64,000 nucleotides of DNA from Actinomycetospora corticicola (GTDB lineage: Bacteria; Actinomycetota; Actinomycetes; Mycobacteriales; Pseudonocardiaceae), in NCBI RefSeq assembly GCF_013409505.1, contig NZ_JACCBN010000001.1:5890001-5954000 (forward strand). Reading direction: 5' to 3'. The notes under the pieces are model-generated. The model made no database searches. It saw nothing but the letters and a program-made list of their open reading frames with translations, and was not told the DNA's origin. Below are positions 19,089 through 26,782 of this stretch, piece by piece; position 1 is the first letter of the stretch; every line of letters begins with the position of its first letter. A program made the position numbers and the translations under genes.

Positions 19089-20036
19089 ATGACTTCGCAG
19101 CGTCGCCCCGGTGCCCTCGTCCTCGGCGCCAGCCGCGGGCTCGGACTGTTGGTGGCCACCGAGCTCGGTCGGGCCGGCTACGACCTCGCCGTGGCCGCCC
19201 GGACGGCCGACGACCTCGAGGCCGCGCGCCCCGAGCTCGAGGCCACCGGCGCCCAGGTGACCACGCATCCGGCCGACCTCGCGGAGCGCGATCAGGCGGA
19301 GGCCTGTGTCGACGCGGCCGAGCAGGCCCTGGGCGGGCTCGACGTCGTGGTGGCCTGTGCCGGGGTGATCGGGGTGGGCCCGCTCGAGGCGCTGTCGGCG
19401 GGGGAGGTGGTGGGCCTGCACGACGCCGTCTTCCGGCCGGTCGCCTACCCGGTGCTGCACGCCGCCGAGGCGATGCGCCGTCGCGGCTCCGGGCGGATCG
19501 GGATCGTCAGCTCCGTGGGCGGCGCCGTGCCGGTGCCGCACCTGCTGCCCTACACGGCGGGCAAGTTCGCGGTGCGTGGGTTCTCCGAGGCGCTGCGCAC
19601 CGAGCTCGCGCCGCACGGGGTCACCGTGACGACCGTGCTGCCCGGCCTGCTCCGCACCGGGTCGCCCCGCCAGGCCCTCGTGGCCGGCGACCGGCAGGCC
19701 GAGTACCGCTGGTTCGCCGCCCTGGACAGCCTCCCGGTGGTGTCGACGTCCGCACCGCACGCCGCGCGCACGATCGTGTCGGCGACGCTGTCCGGCCGCG
19801 CGGAACGGTTCCTGACCCCCGCCGCCATGATCGGCGCCCGCCTGCACGGGGTGGCCCCGGGCCTCACCACCCGGCTCAGCGGGCTCCTCGCGCGGGTGCT
19901 GCCGGACGCCGACGGCGGAGCCGACGCCGGGGTCGCCCGACCGGGCTGGACCCTGCCGGAGCAGCCGGGCTGGTTCCGTGCCCTCACCACGCTCACCCGC
20001 CGGGCGGAGGCCCGCTTCCAACCGGCGGACCGCTGA
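19089..20036 (+). CDS. Short-chain dehydrogenase/reductase (SDR)
   Basis: 315 residues. LVLGASRGLGLLVA is the NAD(P)-binding glycine motif, PADLAERDQAE the acidic strand-4 region, VVACAGVIGVG the NAG-like motif, GIVSSVGG supplies the catalytic Ser, and LPYTAGKFAVRGFSEALR the YxxxK pair. A 90-residue C-terminal extension after the core is typical of larger SDRs acting on lipophilic substrates. Substrate unknown. The tandem repeat lies upstream, and the gene converges on the hemerythrin gene across a large inverted repeat. Confidence 0.85.
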   Translation: MTSQRRPGALVLGASRGLGLLVATELGRAGYDLAVAARTADDLEAARPELEATGAQVTTHPADLAERDQAEACVDAAEQALGGLDVVVACAGVIGVGPLEALSAGEVVGLHDAVFRPVAYPVLHAAEAMRRRGSGRIGIVSSVGGAVPVPHLLPYTAGKFAVRGFSEALRTELAPHGVTVTTVLPGLLRTGSPRQALVAGDRQAEYRWFAALDSLPVVSTSAPHAARTIVSATLSGRAERFLTPAAMIGARLHGVAPGLTTRLSGLLARVLPDADGGADAGVARPGWTLPEQPGWFRALTTLTRRAEARFQPADR

Positions 20037-20054
20037 CCATCCGTCCCCGGTTTC

Positions 20055-20170
20055 GAGCGAAGGGCCCCCTCGGTCGAATAGGCCGTCCGGGGGCGCCCTT
20101 CGCCAGAGGCGCCCCGCCCCGAGCAAAGGGGCCCTTCCTTCGACCTATGCGACGGAAGGGCCCTTCGCTC
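20055..20170. terminator. Nested inverted repeats between convergent genes
   Basis: A perfect 13-bp outer pair, GAGCGAAGGGCCC (20055-20067) and GGGCCCTTCGCTC (20158-20170), encloses about 90 bases that contain further palindromes such as AAGGGGCCCTT (20126-20136). The motif AAGGGCCC and variants recur four times. A bidirectional terminator fits the convergent genes, but the size is unusual. Confidence 0.65.
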
Positions 20171-20181
20171 ACCAGGGCGGG

Positions 20182-20775
20182 TCAGCTGCGGAACAGGTCC
20201 CGCACCCTGTCCACCAGGCCCGCGCCCGGAGCCGCCGCCGCGAGGGCCGCGCCCTCGCGCGGGGCGTGCGGGTGCGGGTGGGTCGGCGCCGTGCGCGCCG
20301 TCCTCGCCGCCCTGGCGCCGGCGTCCCGCAGTTCCCCGGCCGGGCAGGCCGCGGCCAACGCGGGGAACACGTGGCTCTCGAGCTCACCGGCGTGCTGGGT
20401 CACGAGGGCGTCCACGATCTTGAGGTGGATCCAGAAGTCGCCTTTCATCGGGAGCCGTTCGAGCTGCTGCAGCTGGTACTCGAGCTTCTGCTGCCCGGCG
20501 TCGATGCGGTCGGCCGCCGCGTCGCCCTCGGGGACGTAGCGCCGCACGAGGGGCAGCAGGTGGATCCGCTCGGCCACCGAGTGCCGCACCAGGTCGGTGA
20601 TGAGCTCACGGGCCGTCTCGACCGGGTCGCCCGCGCCGGACCCGGTCCAGCGCTGCAGGGCGAGCACGAGGCCTGCCGCATCGCGGTGCTCACGCGTCAG
20701 GCGCAGCAGCAGGTCCTCGCCGTCGGTCTCGGGCGCGGGACGGGTGGTGCTCTGGTCGGCGGTGCTCGGCAGCAT
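20182..20775 (-). CDS. Hemerythrin HHE-domain protein
   Basis: 197 residues. The four-helix core includes LTREHRDAAGLVLALQRW, DLVRHSVAERIHLLPLVRR, EYQLQQLERLP and DALVTQHAGELESHVFPAL, with His and Glu placed as in HHE cation-binding domains that hold a di-iron site. A Pro/His-rich linker and a short C-terminal helix (LVDRVRDLFRS) follow. Likely role is iron or oxygen/NO sensing or handling. The ATG was chosen over longer frames because AGGAGGG lies just upstream; the leader carries hairpin family H and a SigB-like promoter. Confidence 0.85.
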   Translation of the reverse strand: MLPSTADQSTTRPAPETDGEDLLLRLTREHRDAAGLVLALQRWTGSGAGDPVETARELITDLVRHSVAERIHLLPLVRRYVPEGDAAADRIDAGQQKLEYQLQQLERLPMKGDFWIHLKIVDALVTQHAGELESHVFPALAAACPAGELRDAGARAARTARTAPTHPHPHAPREGAALAAAAPGAGLVDRVRDLFRS

Positions 20776-20800
20776 GGGGACCCTCCTGTCGTCCGGACCT

Positions 20801-20822
20801 GACGGCTGGGAGGTCAACCGTC
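20801..20822 (-). promoter_or_regulatory. 5' leader hairpin, family H, copy 2 (hemerythrin)
   Basis: Read on the minus strand: GACGGTTG-ACCTCC-CAGCCGTC, an 8-bp stem with a loop identical to the anti-Shine-Dalgarno core. GGAGG of the ribosome site lies about 20 bases downstream. GGTTG begins 45 bases before the ATG. Confidence 0.6.
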
Positions 20823-20828
20823 CGGCGC

Positions 20829-20854
20829 GTACCCGGCGGCCCCGATCCGGCAAC
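20829..20854 (-). promoter_or_regulatory. Candidate SigB/SigF-type promoter of the hemerythrin gene
   Basis: Minus strand: GTTG, 16 bases, then GGGTAC. This agrees with the GTTT-N15/16-GGGTAT pattern of actinobacterial general-stress sigma factors. The transcript would begin a few bases before the family H hairpin. Confidence 0.45.
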
Positions 20855-20861
20855 CTCGCCC

Positions 20862-21269
20862 TCAGCGCGACCACTCGTCTCTCCAGGGCAGGAAACGGCT
20901 CGTGCGCAGGGCGTCGACGAGCCGGTCGGCGACGTCGACGAGGACGTCGTCGGCATGGGGGGCGGCGGTGGCGATCGCGGGCAGGCCGATCAGCGCCGAC
21001 CCGCACCGCCCGTCCTGCCGCCGGGCCACGAACGGCTGGTCACCCGCGATCGAGGGCAGCGCGACCACCGCCAGGGTGAGGTCCCACCCGTCGTGCGGAC
21101 CCGGGCACGAGCTCTTCTCCCAGGCGACGTCGAGGTCGGTCTCGCGTTCCAGGCGGGCGGCGACGACCCGCGCCAGGGCCGACACCGCAGCACCCGGCAC
21201 CGATCCCGCGGCCCACAGCCCGAGGACGAGCGGACGGCCGCCGCAGGGGCCGCCCGCCGTCGGTGTCAT
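20862..21269 (-). CDS. Hypothetical protein, translationally coupled to an upstream 32-residue ORF
   Basis: 135 residues, apparently globular and soluble: LVLGLWAAGSVPGAAVSALARVVAARLE, then CPGPHDGWDLTLAVVALPSI, then VDVADRLVDALRTSRFLPWRDEW. No family recognised. Its ATG overlaps the TGA of a short upstream frame (ATGA), suggesting coupled translation. The pair is the last unit after the SARP regulator in the same direction. Confidence 0.6.
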   Translation of the reverse strand: MTPTAGGPCGGRPLVLGLWAAGSVPGAAVSALARVVAARLERETDLDVAWEKSSCPGPHDGWDLTLAVVALPSIAGDQPFVARRQDGRCGSALIGLPAIATAAPHADDVLVDVADRLVDALRTSRFLPWRDEWSR

Positions 21270-21364
21270 CGACCCGCGGGCTGCGCACCCGAGAGCCGGG
21301 CGAGGTACTGCACCGATACGAGGTCGACGCCGACGTCGTCGAACCCGGTCTCGCCAGTGGCCAT
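21266..21364 (-). CDS. Small ORF of 32 residues
   Basis: ATG at 21364 with GGGAGG seven bases upstream; ends in TGA overlapping the next ATG by four bases. The peptide is acidic at the start (GETGFDDVGVDLVSVQYLARL). It is supported by the strong ribosome site, the coupled overlap and a family H hairpin 57 bases upstream. It could be a leader peptide or a genuine small protein. Confidence 0.5.
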   Translation of the reverse strand: MATGETGFDDVGVDLVSVQYLARLSGAQPAGR

Positions 21365-21401
21365 GGTGGTCCTCCCGAACGGGGGTCGTGCGTCGTCGGG
21401 C

Positions 21402-21423
21402 CCGGCTGGGCGAGGTCAACCGG
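21402..21423 (-). promoter_or_regulatory. 5' hairpin, family H, copy 3 (intercistronic)
   Basis: Minus strand: CCGGTTG-ACCTCGCC-CAGCCGG, a 7-bp stem with an 8-base loop. Its GGTTGA supplies the TGA stop of the SARP gene, and it precedes the 32-residue ORF. Being intercistronic, it argues for an RNA rather than a promoter role. Confidence 0.55.
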
Positions 21424-22156
21424 CGTGCCCGCGTGCGGCGCGGGTGACCGACGGCACGGCCCGTCGAAACGACGGATCGTCGACGACGCCGTCGAGGTGC
21501 TCGTCGATCACGCGGCGCAGGGCGGGAGAGGGTGCGAGATCGAGTTCCGAGTGGAGGAGCCGGCGGTACCCGTCGTACTGCCGCAGCGCCTCCACGACGT
21601 TGCCCTCGTCGAGGTGCACCTCGATCACCTCGCGCTGCGCGGTCTCGCGGAGCGGGTCGCACGCGACGGCGACCAGGCCGAGCCGCAGTGCGTCCGCGAA
21701 GCGCCCGGAGCGGCGGTGGGTCGCGCACAGGTCCTCCAGGGCGTGCAGGCGCAACTGCCGGAACCGTTCGCGCTCGGAGTCGACCCAGGGGTCGTCCCAG
21801 CCCGGCAGCAGGTCACCCGCGAGCAGGCGGTGCTCGGCGTCGGTGGCGGGGCCGGCCTCGAGGTCCCACAGGTCGATCCGGACGTGCGGGGCGATCGAGA
21901 CGTAGCCGTCGGCGGCCTCGGCCAGGGGCTGCTCCGCGACGCGGCGCAATCGCCACAACGTCGAGCGCAGGTTCCCCGCCGCCCGGTCCTCCCGATGATC
22001 GCCCCAGAGCGCCGCGGTGAGCTCCTCGCGGCGGACCGAGCGTCGGGCGAGGGAGAGGAACGCCATCAGGCGCTCGGCGCGGGGGGCGAGCAGCAGCGGC
22101 CGCTCGTCCTCGCGGCAGGTGAAGCGACCGATGACGGTCAACTGCACGGCGCACAT
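21416..22156 (-). CDS. SARP/AfsR-type transcriptional regulator with BTAD domain
   Basis: 246 residues. Residues about 5-95 form an OmpR-like winged helix (LMAFLSLARRSVRREELTA, ALWGD, LRSTLWRLRR); residues 95-235 are a bacterial transcriptional activation domain (LLPGWDDPWVDSERERFRQL, ALRLGLVAVACDPLRE, ALRQYDGYRRLLHSELDL). It has no ATPase or TPR extension, so it is a minimal SARP. Such proteins activate nearby genes by binding direct repeats; targets are unknown. Its leader carries a family H hairpin with a swapped base pair and a GTTT-type -35. Confidence 0.85.
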   Translation of the reverse strand: MCAVQLTVIGRFTCREDERPLLLAPRAERLMAFLSLARRSVRREELTAALWGDHREDRAAGNLRSTLWRLRRVAEQPLAEAADGYVSIAPHVRIDLWDLEAGPATDAEHRLLAGDLLPGWDDPWVDSERERFRQLRLHALEDLCATHRRSGRFADALRLGLVAVACDPLRETAQREVIEVHLDEGNVVEALRQYDGYRRLLHSELDLAPSPALRRVIDEHLDGVVDDPSFRRAVPSVTRAARGHAG

Positions 22157-22183
22157 GCGGGCCTCCGGTCGGTCGACGACACG

Positions 22184-22199
22184 GGCTCGCAGGTGAACC
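22184..22199 (-). promoter_or_regulatory. 5' leader hairpin, family H, copy 4 (SARP regulator)
   Basis: Minus strand: GGTTC-ACCTGC-GAGCC. The closing pair is C-G where most copies have G-C, a compensatory change that keeps the stem. GGTTC begins 43 bases before the ATG. Confidence 0.55.
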
Positions 22200-22215
22200 T
22201 CCTCCACCCGGGAGA

Positions 22216-22241
22216 TGACCCCCGCCGCGATGCGGGCAAAC
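22216..22241 (-). promoter_or_regulatory. Candidate SigB/SigF-type promoter of the SARP regulator
   Basis: Minus strand: GTTT, 16 bases, GGGTCA. The -35 is a perfect match to the general-stress consensus; the -10 differs in the last bases. Confidence 0.4.
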
Positions 22242-22345
22242 ACGCCGCGGTGACGCGGCGGGGCACGGCGGCGACACGACCGCCGTCGAGGGTGCGGTCG
22301 TCGTCGGGGCGTCCGCCCCGGCGCGAGCCGTCCCGAGGAGAGCGC

Positions 22346-23185
22346 GTGTTCTACCACTACAAGGGTCTGCAGTTCGAGGCGTCGCCCGAGCGGCCCGACC
22401 CGGTCTTCGCCATGAAGCTCCAGGAGCTCATCGGGGGCCACTGGGGCGAGATGACCGTGGCGATGCAGTACCTGTTCCAGGGCTGGAACTGTCGGATCCC
22501 GGGGAAGTACAAGGACCTGCTGCTCGATGTCGGCACCGAGGAGCTGGCGCACGTCGAGATGCTCTCGACGATGGTCGCGAAGCTGCTCGAGGGTGCGCCC
22601 GCCGAGGCCACGGCCCGTGCGTGCGAGGACGACCCGATGCTCGCGGCGATCGTCGGCGGGATGAACCCGCAGCACTCCATCGTCTCCGGCGGTGGCCCGG
22701 TGCTCGCCGACTCCGCGGGTACGCCGTGGAGCGGGAAGTGGATCGTCGCCAGCGGCAACCTGCTGGCCGACTTCCGCGTCAACGCCGCCGCGGAGGGCCA
22801 GAGCAAGCTGCAGGCCGCCCGCGTGTTCAACATGACCGACGACCCCGGCGTCAAGGAGATGCTGCGGTTCAACCTCGCCCGCGACACCGCGCACCAGAAC
22901 ATCTGGCTCGCCGCGATCGAGGAGCTCAAGGACGAGGGCCTCGAGTACGACCCGGTCCCCGCCGGCATCCTCCCCGAGGAGAACAAGGAGCACGACCACA
23001 CGCTGTGGAACCTCTCCGCCGGCGGTGATTCGGCGCAGGGTCGCTGGGCCACCGGGCAGCGCCCGGACGGCCGGGGCAGCTTCGAGTACCTCGACAGTCC
23101 GGAGCCCCTCGCCCCGGAGCCCACGCCACCGACGGCGGACCCGTACCTCTACGCGACGGTGCCCGGCGGGCCCAACGGCTCCTAG
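22346..23185 (+). CDS. Manganese catalase (dimanganese), first of two
   Basis: 279 residues from a GTG with GAGGAG upstream (MFYHYKGLQ start, as in the family). Ligand helices are visible: GEMTVAMQYLF (Glu), GTEELAHVEML (Glu and His) and RDTAHQNIWLAAIEEL (His and Glu), enough for a di-Mn centre. It would convert hydrogen peroxide to water and oxygen in the cytoplasm without haem. The long C-terminal tail is Pro-rich. It is divergent from the SARP regulator, which could control it; that is inference. About 33% shorter in tail than some spore-coat homologues. Confidence 0.9.
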   Translation: MFYHYKGLQFEASPERPDPVFAMKLQELIGGHWGEMTVAMQYLFQGWNCRIPGKYKDLLLDVGTEELAHVEMLSTMVAKLLEGAPAEATARACEDDPMLAAIVGGMNPQHSIVSGGGPVLADSAGTPWSGKWIVASGNLLADFRVNAAAEGQSKLQAARVFNMTDDPGVKEMLRFNLARDTAHQNIWLAAIEELKDEGLEYDPVPAGILPEENKEHDHTLWNLSAGGDSAQGRWATGQRPDGRGSFEYLDSPEPLAPEPTPPTADPYLYATVPGGPNGS

Positions 23186-24049
23186 GTCCCCGTCCTGACG
23201 GCGGGTCGGTCCGGCTCGCACCTGGCCGTCGCCGGTGCGGCCGCCCCTCCGCGTCCACGGACCGGAAGGGCGGCGCGTCGTGCCGACCGGCCGGACCGGA
23301 TCGGATCGGATCGGATCGGATCGGATCGGTCGACCGTCCGGCCACCGCATCTCGTCGCGACCGACGGCCGGGCCGAACGGGGGGCCCGGCCCGCAGGTCG
23401 TCGGCGGCGGCGGGACCGCTGACGGTCGCGCGCGGGAGACGTCCGGCGACCAGCGCGGACTTCGGGGCGCGCCGGCGGACCGTCGTCCTCGTCCGCGCTC
23501 TCGCCGTCCGGCGATCGGGCTGCACTGCGGCCGGGCTCGTCGGGCGTCCTGCCGTCGACGGCAGCGGTGTCGGTCGTGGGCCGCGGCGATCCTGGGCCCG
23601 TCGGGCGTCGAGCCATCGATGGCAGCCGCGGCAGTCGCGCTCGCGGCACTCACGGGCTCGTCGGATACGGGCTCGCCGATGCAGGCTTCGTCGCTCCCGG
23701 CCCCGTCGTTCCCAAGGGCTTCGGCCCAGGCCTCGTCGTCATCCAGCTCGTCCTGCTCGTCCTCGGCCAGGTGCGGCCGCAGGACCTCGTCGCAGTGCAC
23801 GCGCAGCTCCCGCTCGACGGACGCGGGGTCGGTGGCCGCGGCGATGGAGGTCAGGAACTCCTCGGCCTCCGCCAGGGCCGCGGCGTCGTGGCCGTCGGCG
23901 GCCAGCGAGGCCAGGCAGTCGAGCACCGCGCGCACGCCCGTACCACCGATCGCACCGGCGGCGACGGCGCGCGCGAGCAGCGGCAACCCGGAGGTGGCGA
24001 GGGTCGACGCCACCTCGGTGCGGGGGTCGGTGAGCAGGTCCTGCGGCAT
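23182..24049 (-). CDS. Acidic hypothetical protein with uncertain, possibly frameshifted C-terminal part
   Basis: From ATG 24049 about 150 codons look genuine: helical, Ala-rich, then acidic (HLAEDEQDELDDDEAWAEAL). Near 23590-23620 the coding pattern appears to move to another frame, where AAVDGRTPDEPG echoes AAIDGSTPDGP of the first frame, as if an imperfect duplication shifted the phase; that frame stops at 23182. The original frame stays open far beyond, antisense to the catalase gene, which I regard as chance. Only the first half is well supported. A pentanucleotide repeat lies in the doubtful part. Confidence 0.4.
23298..23327. repeat. Pentanucleotide tandem repeat (GGATC)6
   Basis: Six perfect copies of GGATC preceded by one GGACC. 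It lies downstream of the manganese catalase gene in the uncertain C-terminal part of the acidic protein. If translated on the minus strand it would give repeats of SDPIR-like residues. Confidence 0.92.
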
Positions 24050-24079
24050 GATTCGAACACTAGTACGAGGGTCCGACAG

Positions 24080-24493
24080 TCACGGGTGCTCGACCAACTC
24101 GTCGAAGCCCTCGTCGAGCCGGGGCTCCTCCCATCGCGCCGACGCCGCGTAGAGACCGACGAGGGGCACCGGCTCGGCGCGCCGGGCGTTGCGCTCCAGC
24201 GAGAGCGGCAGGTCGGGGTGCCACCAGTGCCCGACCACCTGCGCCCCGGCCGCACGGGCCGCCGCGATCACCCCGGCTCGTTCCGCGGCCGACGGCTGGG
24301 TGTTGTCGACGCACACGTCGTGCCCGGCCGCCAGCGCCGCCGCCAGTTCCCGGATCAGTCGCGCCTCCCTGTGCCGCGCCGAGCGGGGCATGGCGTCCTT
24401 CGACACCAGCACGTGGGTCGACCCCAGGTGCACGCGGAAGAACGTCGTCTTCCCGCATGCCTGCAACCCGATCACCAGCACCACCTCTGCCAC
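24080..24493 (-). CDS. P-loop NTPase / kinase-like protein (AAA_33 type)
   Basis: 137 residues from GTG. VVLVIGLQACGKTTFF is a Walker A motif; HVLVSKDAMPRSARHREARL resembles the substrate-binding DxxR region of small polynucleotide or zeta-toxin-like kinases; DVCVDNTQPSAAERAGVI is the Walker B-like strand with the conserved DNT; NARRAEPVP is an Arg lid. Probably transfers phosphate from ATP to an unknown small substrate or nucleic acid end. No strong ribosome site. A strong hairpin terminator lies between it and the upstream membrane gene. Confidence 0.75.
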   Translation of the reverse strand: MAEVVLVIGLQACGKTTFFRVHLGSTHVLVSKDAMPRSARHREARLIRELAAALAAGHDVCVDNTQPSAAERAGVIAAARAAGAQVVGHWWHPDLPLSLERNARRAEPVPLVGLYAASARWEEPRLDEGFDELVEHP

Positions 24494-24522
24494 ACCGGGG
24501 AGTGGACCACGCGCAGCACGAC

Positions 24523-24557
24523 ACCCGCCGTCGGGAAGGAGCTTCCCGACGGCGGGT
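24523..24557. terminator. Perfect 16-bp hairpin terminator
   Basis: ACCCGCCGTCGGGAAG and its exact complement CTTCCCGACGGCGGGT are separated by only three bases. It lies just downstream of the membrane gene ending at 24576. There is no U-tract, as is usual in high-GC actinobacteria. The same core sequence forms the hairpin after glnB at 39067. Confidence 0.85.
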
Positions 24558-24575
24558 GCGGTGCGGTGCGGTCGC

Positions 24576-25148
24576 TCAGCGCGGCGGCACGTTCGACGTG
24601 CCGGTGCGGCCACGGCCGGTGTCGCGGGTCAGGGCCGCGCCACCGACGGCGGCGAGGAACGAGACGCCGAGCCAGACGGCGGCCCAGCCGGCCCCGTCGC
24701 GGACTGCGTCCGTCGCGGCCGCGGGGTCGGCGGGCGTCGCGACGACGGCGGTGTCACCGATGCTCCCGACCGCACCGAGGACCGCGCCGGCACCCGCCAC
24801 GCCGAGGGCGAGGATCCCGACGACGGCCAGTGCCCAGACGGCGGCACCCTCGAGGAGGGCGGTCGACGACGGCGAGCAGCTGCCCGCGGCACCGGAGGCC
24901 GCGCCGCCGATCGCGAGCGCGACGATCCCGAGGATCGCCGAGATGATGCCGCCCCCGTCGCTACCGGCGCCGGGGGTGATCCAGCCGAAGGCGACGGCGA
25001 GGAGCTGCAGGACGAGGAAGACGGGCACCGCGGTGAGCGCGCCCACCCAGGCCGCGCTCCACCGCACGGTGCTGTGTCCGTGGCCGCCGTCCGGGACGTC
25101 CGGGGCGCGGGCGCCCGTCGTGCGGGTGTCGGTGTCCATGTCGGTCAT
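24576..25148 (-). CDS. Multi-pass membrane protein of unknown function
   Basis: 190 residues: a 25-residue hydrophilic start (DMDTDTRTTGARAPDVPDGG), then about four hydrophobic segments (WVGALTAVPVFLVLQLLAVAFGW; a long Gly/Ala-rich pair; AGWAAVWLGVSFLAAVGGAAL) and an Arg-rich end. The overall pattern resembles small YrzE/TIGR04086-like membrane proteins; not certain. The ATG overlaps a TGA upstream (ATGA), hinting at coupling with the preceding short frame. Confidence 0.65.
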   Translation of the reverse strand: MTDMDTDTRTTGARAPDVPDGGHGHSTVRWSAAWVGALTAVPVFLVLQLLAVAFGWITPGAGSDGGGIISAILGIVALAIGGAASGAAGSCSPSSTALLEGAAVWALAVVGILALGVAGAGAVLGAVGSIGDTAVVATPADPAAATDAVRDGAGWAAVWLGVSFLAAVGGAALTRDTGRGRTGTSNVPPR

Positions 25149-25410
25149 GAGGATGGTCCCCTCGCGAGATGCGCCCCGTCGGGGCGCTCACGGACGCCGA
25201 CGCCTCGAGGGTTGGAGCGCCGACGCGAATGCAGCCGTCGGGTCGCCGATCGCCTCCGGGCGGCAAACGTCGGTCTGGGGCGACCATGAGGTAGTCCGAG
25301 GGCATGTCGCGGCCGTCGGCGAACGCGTCGAGCATCTCGCGGACGCCGAAGTCCTGCCAGACCGTCGCGAGCGCCGCGTCCCGCAGGGCGGTGTCGAGGT
25401 CGGGCGCCAT
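25145..25410 (-). CDS. Short hypothetical ORF, C-terminal frame uncertain
   Basis: From ATG 25410 about 48 codons (LRDAALATVWQDFGVREML, then FADGRDMPSDYLMVAPD) have good actinobacterial codon use. After that the same frame stays open into the next gene, while a different frame ends with a TGA at 25145 that overlaps the next ATG. Either the gene ends by a frameshift or the real product is longer and overlaps. I support the N-terminal part only. Confidence 0.35.
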
Positions 25411-25569
25411 GTCGGGTCATGTATCCACCACGGGCCGCGCCCGCGTCGAGGACCCCGGCTGTGCGATCGACCGTTCGGGTTGGGTAGCGACCGGGTCACG
25501 TTTGTCGTGGCAGCGGTCGCGCGCACCCGACGGCCGACACCGCCGGACCACACTCGTGGAGGACGACTC

Positions 25570-26061
25570 ATGGCATCGGAAGGCGCCGAGACGCAGTTGA
25601 CCTCGGCCACCGCCCGGACGTTCGTGGACGCGCTGCGCGCAATCGAGAACGACGGCGACCCCGAACCGATGGCAGGGCTCGCCACCGACGGAACCCGGTG
25701 GACCAGTTCGGGGGCGGCACACTCGTCGACCGGCGCGGAGGGCGCGCGGCAGTTCTGGGAGGCCTACCGCCGGGCCTACGCCGACATCACCTCGCACTTC
25801 ACCACCGTCACCGAGACCGACTCGCGAGCCGTCCTGGAGTGGGTCAGCACCGGTCACCACCACGACGGGCAGCCGGTCCGCTACGTGGGCGCGACGATGA
25901 TCGACCTGGACGGCGAGAAGGTCCGCGAGGTGCGTCTGTACTTCGACACCACCGCCGCCCGAGCGGTCGCCACCGAAGGCTCCGGCGACGCGGAGGCGGC
26001 CGCGGACATGCTCGACGACTCGACGGCGGCCTCGGGCCGGAACTCCGGCCTGGCGCCGTAG
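25570..26061 (+). CDS. SnoaL-like / NTF2-fold protein
   Basis: 163 residues. FVDALRAIENDGDPEPMAGL, GTRWTSSG, GAEGARQFWEAYRRAYADITS, LEWVSTGHHHDGQPV and DGEKVREVRLYFDTTAA follow the cone-shaped SnoaL/ketosteroid-isomerase-like fold used as a small-molecule-binding or isomerase module. No catalytic assignment is possible. GGAGGACGACTC precedes the ATG. A GTGC-N17-GGGTAG sequence about 95 bases upstream is a weak stress-promoter candidate. Confidence 0.78.
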   Translation: MASEGAETQLTSATARTFVDALRAIENDGDPEPMAGLATDGTRWTSSGAAHSSTGAEGARQFWEAYRRAYADITSHFTTVTETDSRAVLEWVSTGHHHDGQPVRYVGATMIDLDGEKVREVRLYFDTTAARAVATEGSGDAEAAADMLDDSTAASGRNSGLAP

Positions 26062-26077
26062 CGCGGCCGGAGCGGAC

Positions 26078-26109
26078 GACCGGCACCCCGCCGTCACGGG
26101 GTGCCGGTC
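26078..26109. terminator. Bidirectional hairpin between convergent genes
   Basis: GACCGGCACCCCG and CGGGGTGCCGGTC are perfect 13-bp arms around a 6-base loop, between the SnoaL-like gene and the glycosyltransferase, whose stop codon touches the right arm. Confidence 0.8.
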
Positions 26110-26782
26110 AGCCGACCTCCAGCTCGCCGAGCCGGGCCGCGAAGCCGCCGGCCGCCCGGGCGAGCCGACGACCGCTGGTGAGCACCGGGCTGCGCCGCGA
26201 GCGATGCACCCCGCCGTCGGCGTCGAGGGCCGCGACCAGTGCCACGTCCTCCCCGAGCGCCAGCCCGCGGAACCCGCCGCACCGCTCGTAGGCCTCCCGA
26301 CGCACCCCGAGGTTCGCCCCGTGGACGTGCGGGTGGGGGTCGGCGGCCGTGTCGTAGACGGTGCGGAACCACTCGCGGGTCGAGCCGCCGTGGCCGTCCC
26401 AGTCGTCGACGTAGACCGCGCCCACCCGGGCGTCGGCGCCGCGCTCGTAGGCCGCGAGCTGCGCGAGCAGCCAGTCCGGGGGCACCCGTGAGTCGGCGTC
26501 GGTGGTGGCGATCCAGTCCGGGATCGCCCCCGGCCCGTCCAGCAGCGCCCGGAACCCGGCGTCGCGGGCCGTCCCGACGTTGCGGGCGGCCACCGCGACC
26601 GCCTCGACGCCGTGTGTACGGGCGATCTCCCGGCTGGCGTCGCGGCACGAGTCGAGGACCACGAGGGTGCGCACCGTGGCGCTGCCCCGGGCCCAGCGCG
26701 CGGCCCGGTCGAGGGCCTCGAGGCAGCCGTCGAGCAGGGCCTCCTCGTCGTGCACGGGGACCACCACCCCGAGGACCGTCAC
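26108..26782 (-). CDS. Family 2 glycosyltransferase
   Basis: 224 residues from GTG overlapping the previous stop by four bases. VVVPVHDEEALLDGCLEAL is the nucleotide-binding start, TTDADSRVPPDWLLAQ the DxD region, and GFRGLALGEDVALVAAL the ED acceptor motif, all in the GT-A order. Short for GT2, without membrane helices, so soluble or membrane-associated. It is the last gene of a four-gene operon with an acyl-CoA dehydrogenase-like protein, PIG-L deacetylase and methyltransferase, suggesting assembly of a modified sugar compound. Acceptor and donor unknown. Confidence 0.88.
   Translation of the reverse strand: MTVLGVVVPVHDEEALLDGCLEALDRAARWARGSATVRTLVVLDSCRDASREIARTHGVEAVAVAARNVGTARDAGFRALLDGPGAIPDWIATTDADSRVPPDWLLAQLAAYERGADARVGAVYVDDWDGHGGSTREWFRTVYDTAADPHPHVHGANLGVRREAYERCGGFRGLALGEDVALVAALDADGGVHRSRRSPVLTSGRRLARAAGGFAARLGELEVG

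Noticed and set aside
23298-23327. Pentamer repeat as a CRISPR array
   Set aside because: Units are five bases with no spacers and no cas genes are present.
21416-24049. One 877-residue fusion of the acidic protein with the SARP regulator
   Set aside because: The middle part is antisense to the manganese catalase gene and has no domain; the SARP has its own start with a good leader.
25484-25500. GGTTGGGTAG before the SnoaL-like gene as family H or a clear SigB promoter
   Set aside because: No stem partner, and the -35 spacing is 17 rather than 15-16.
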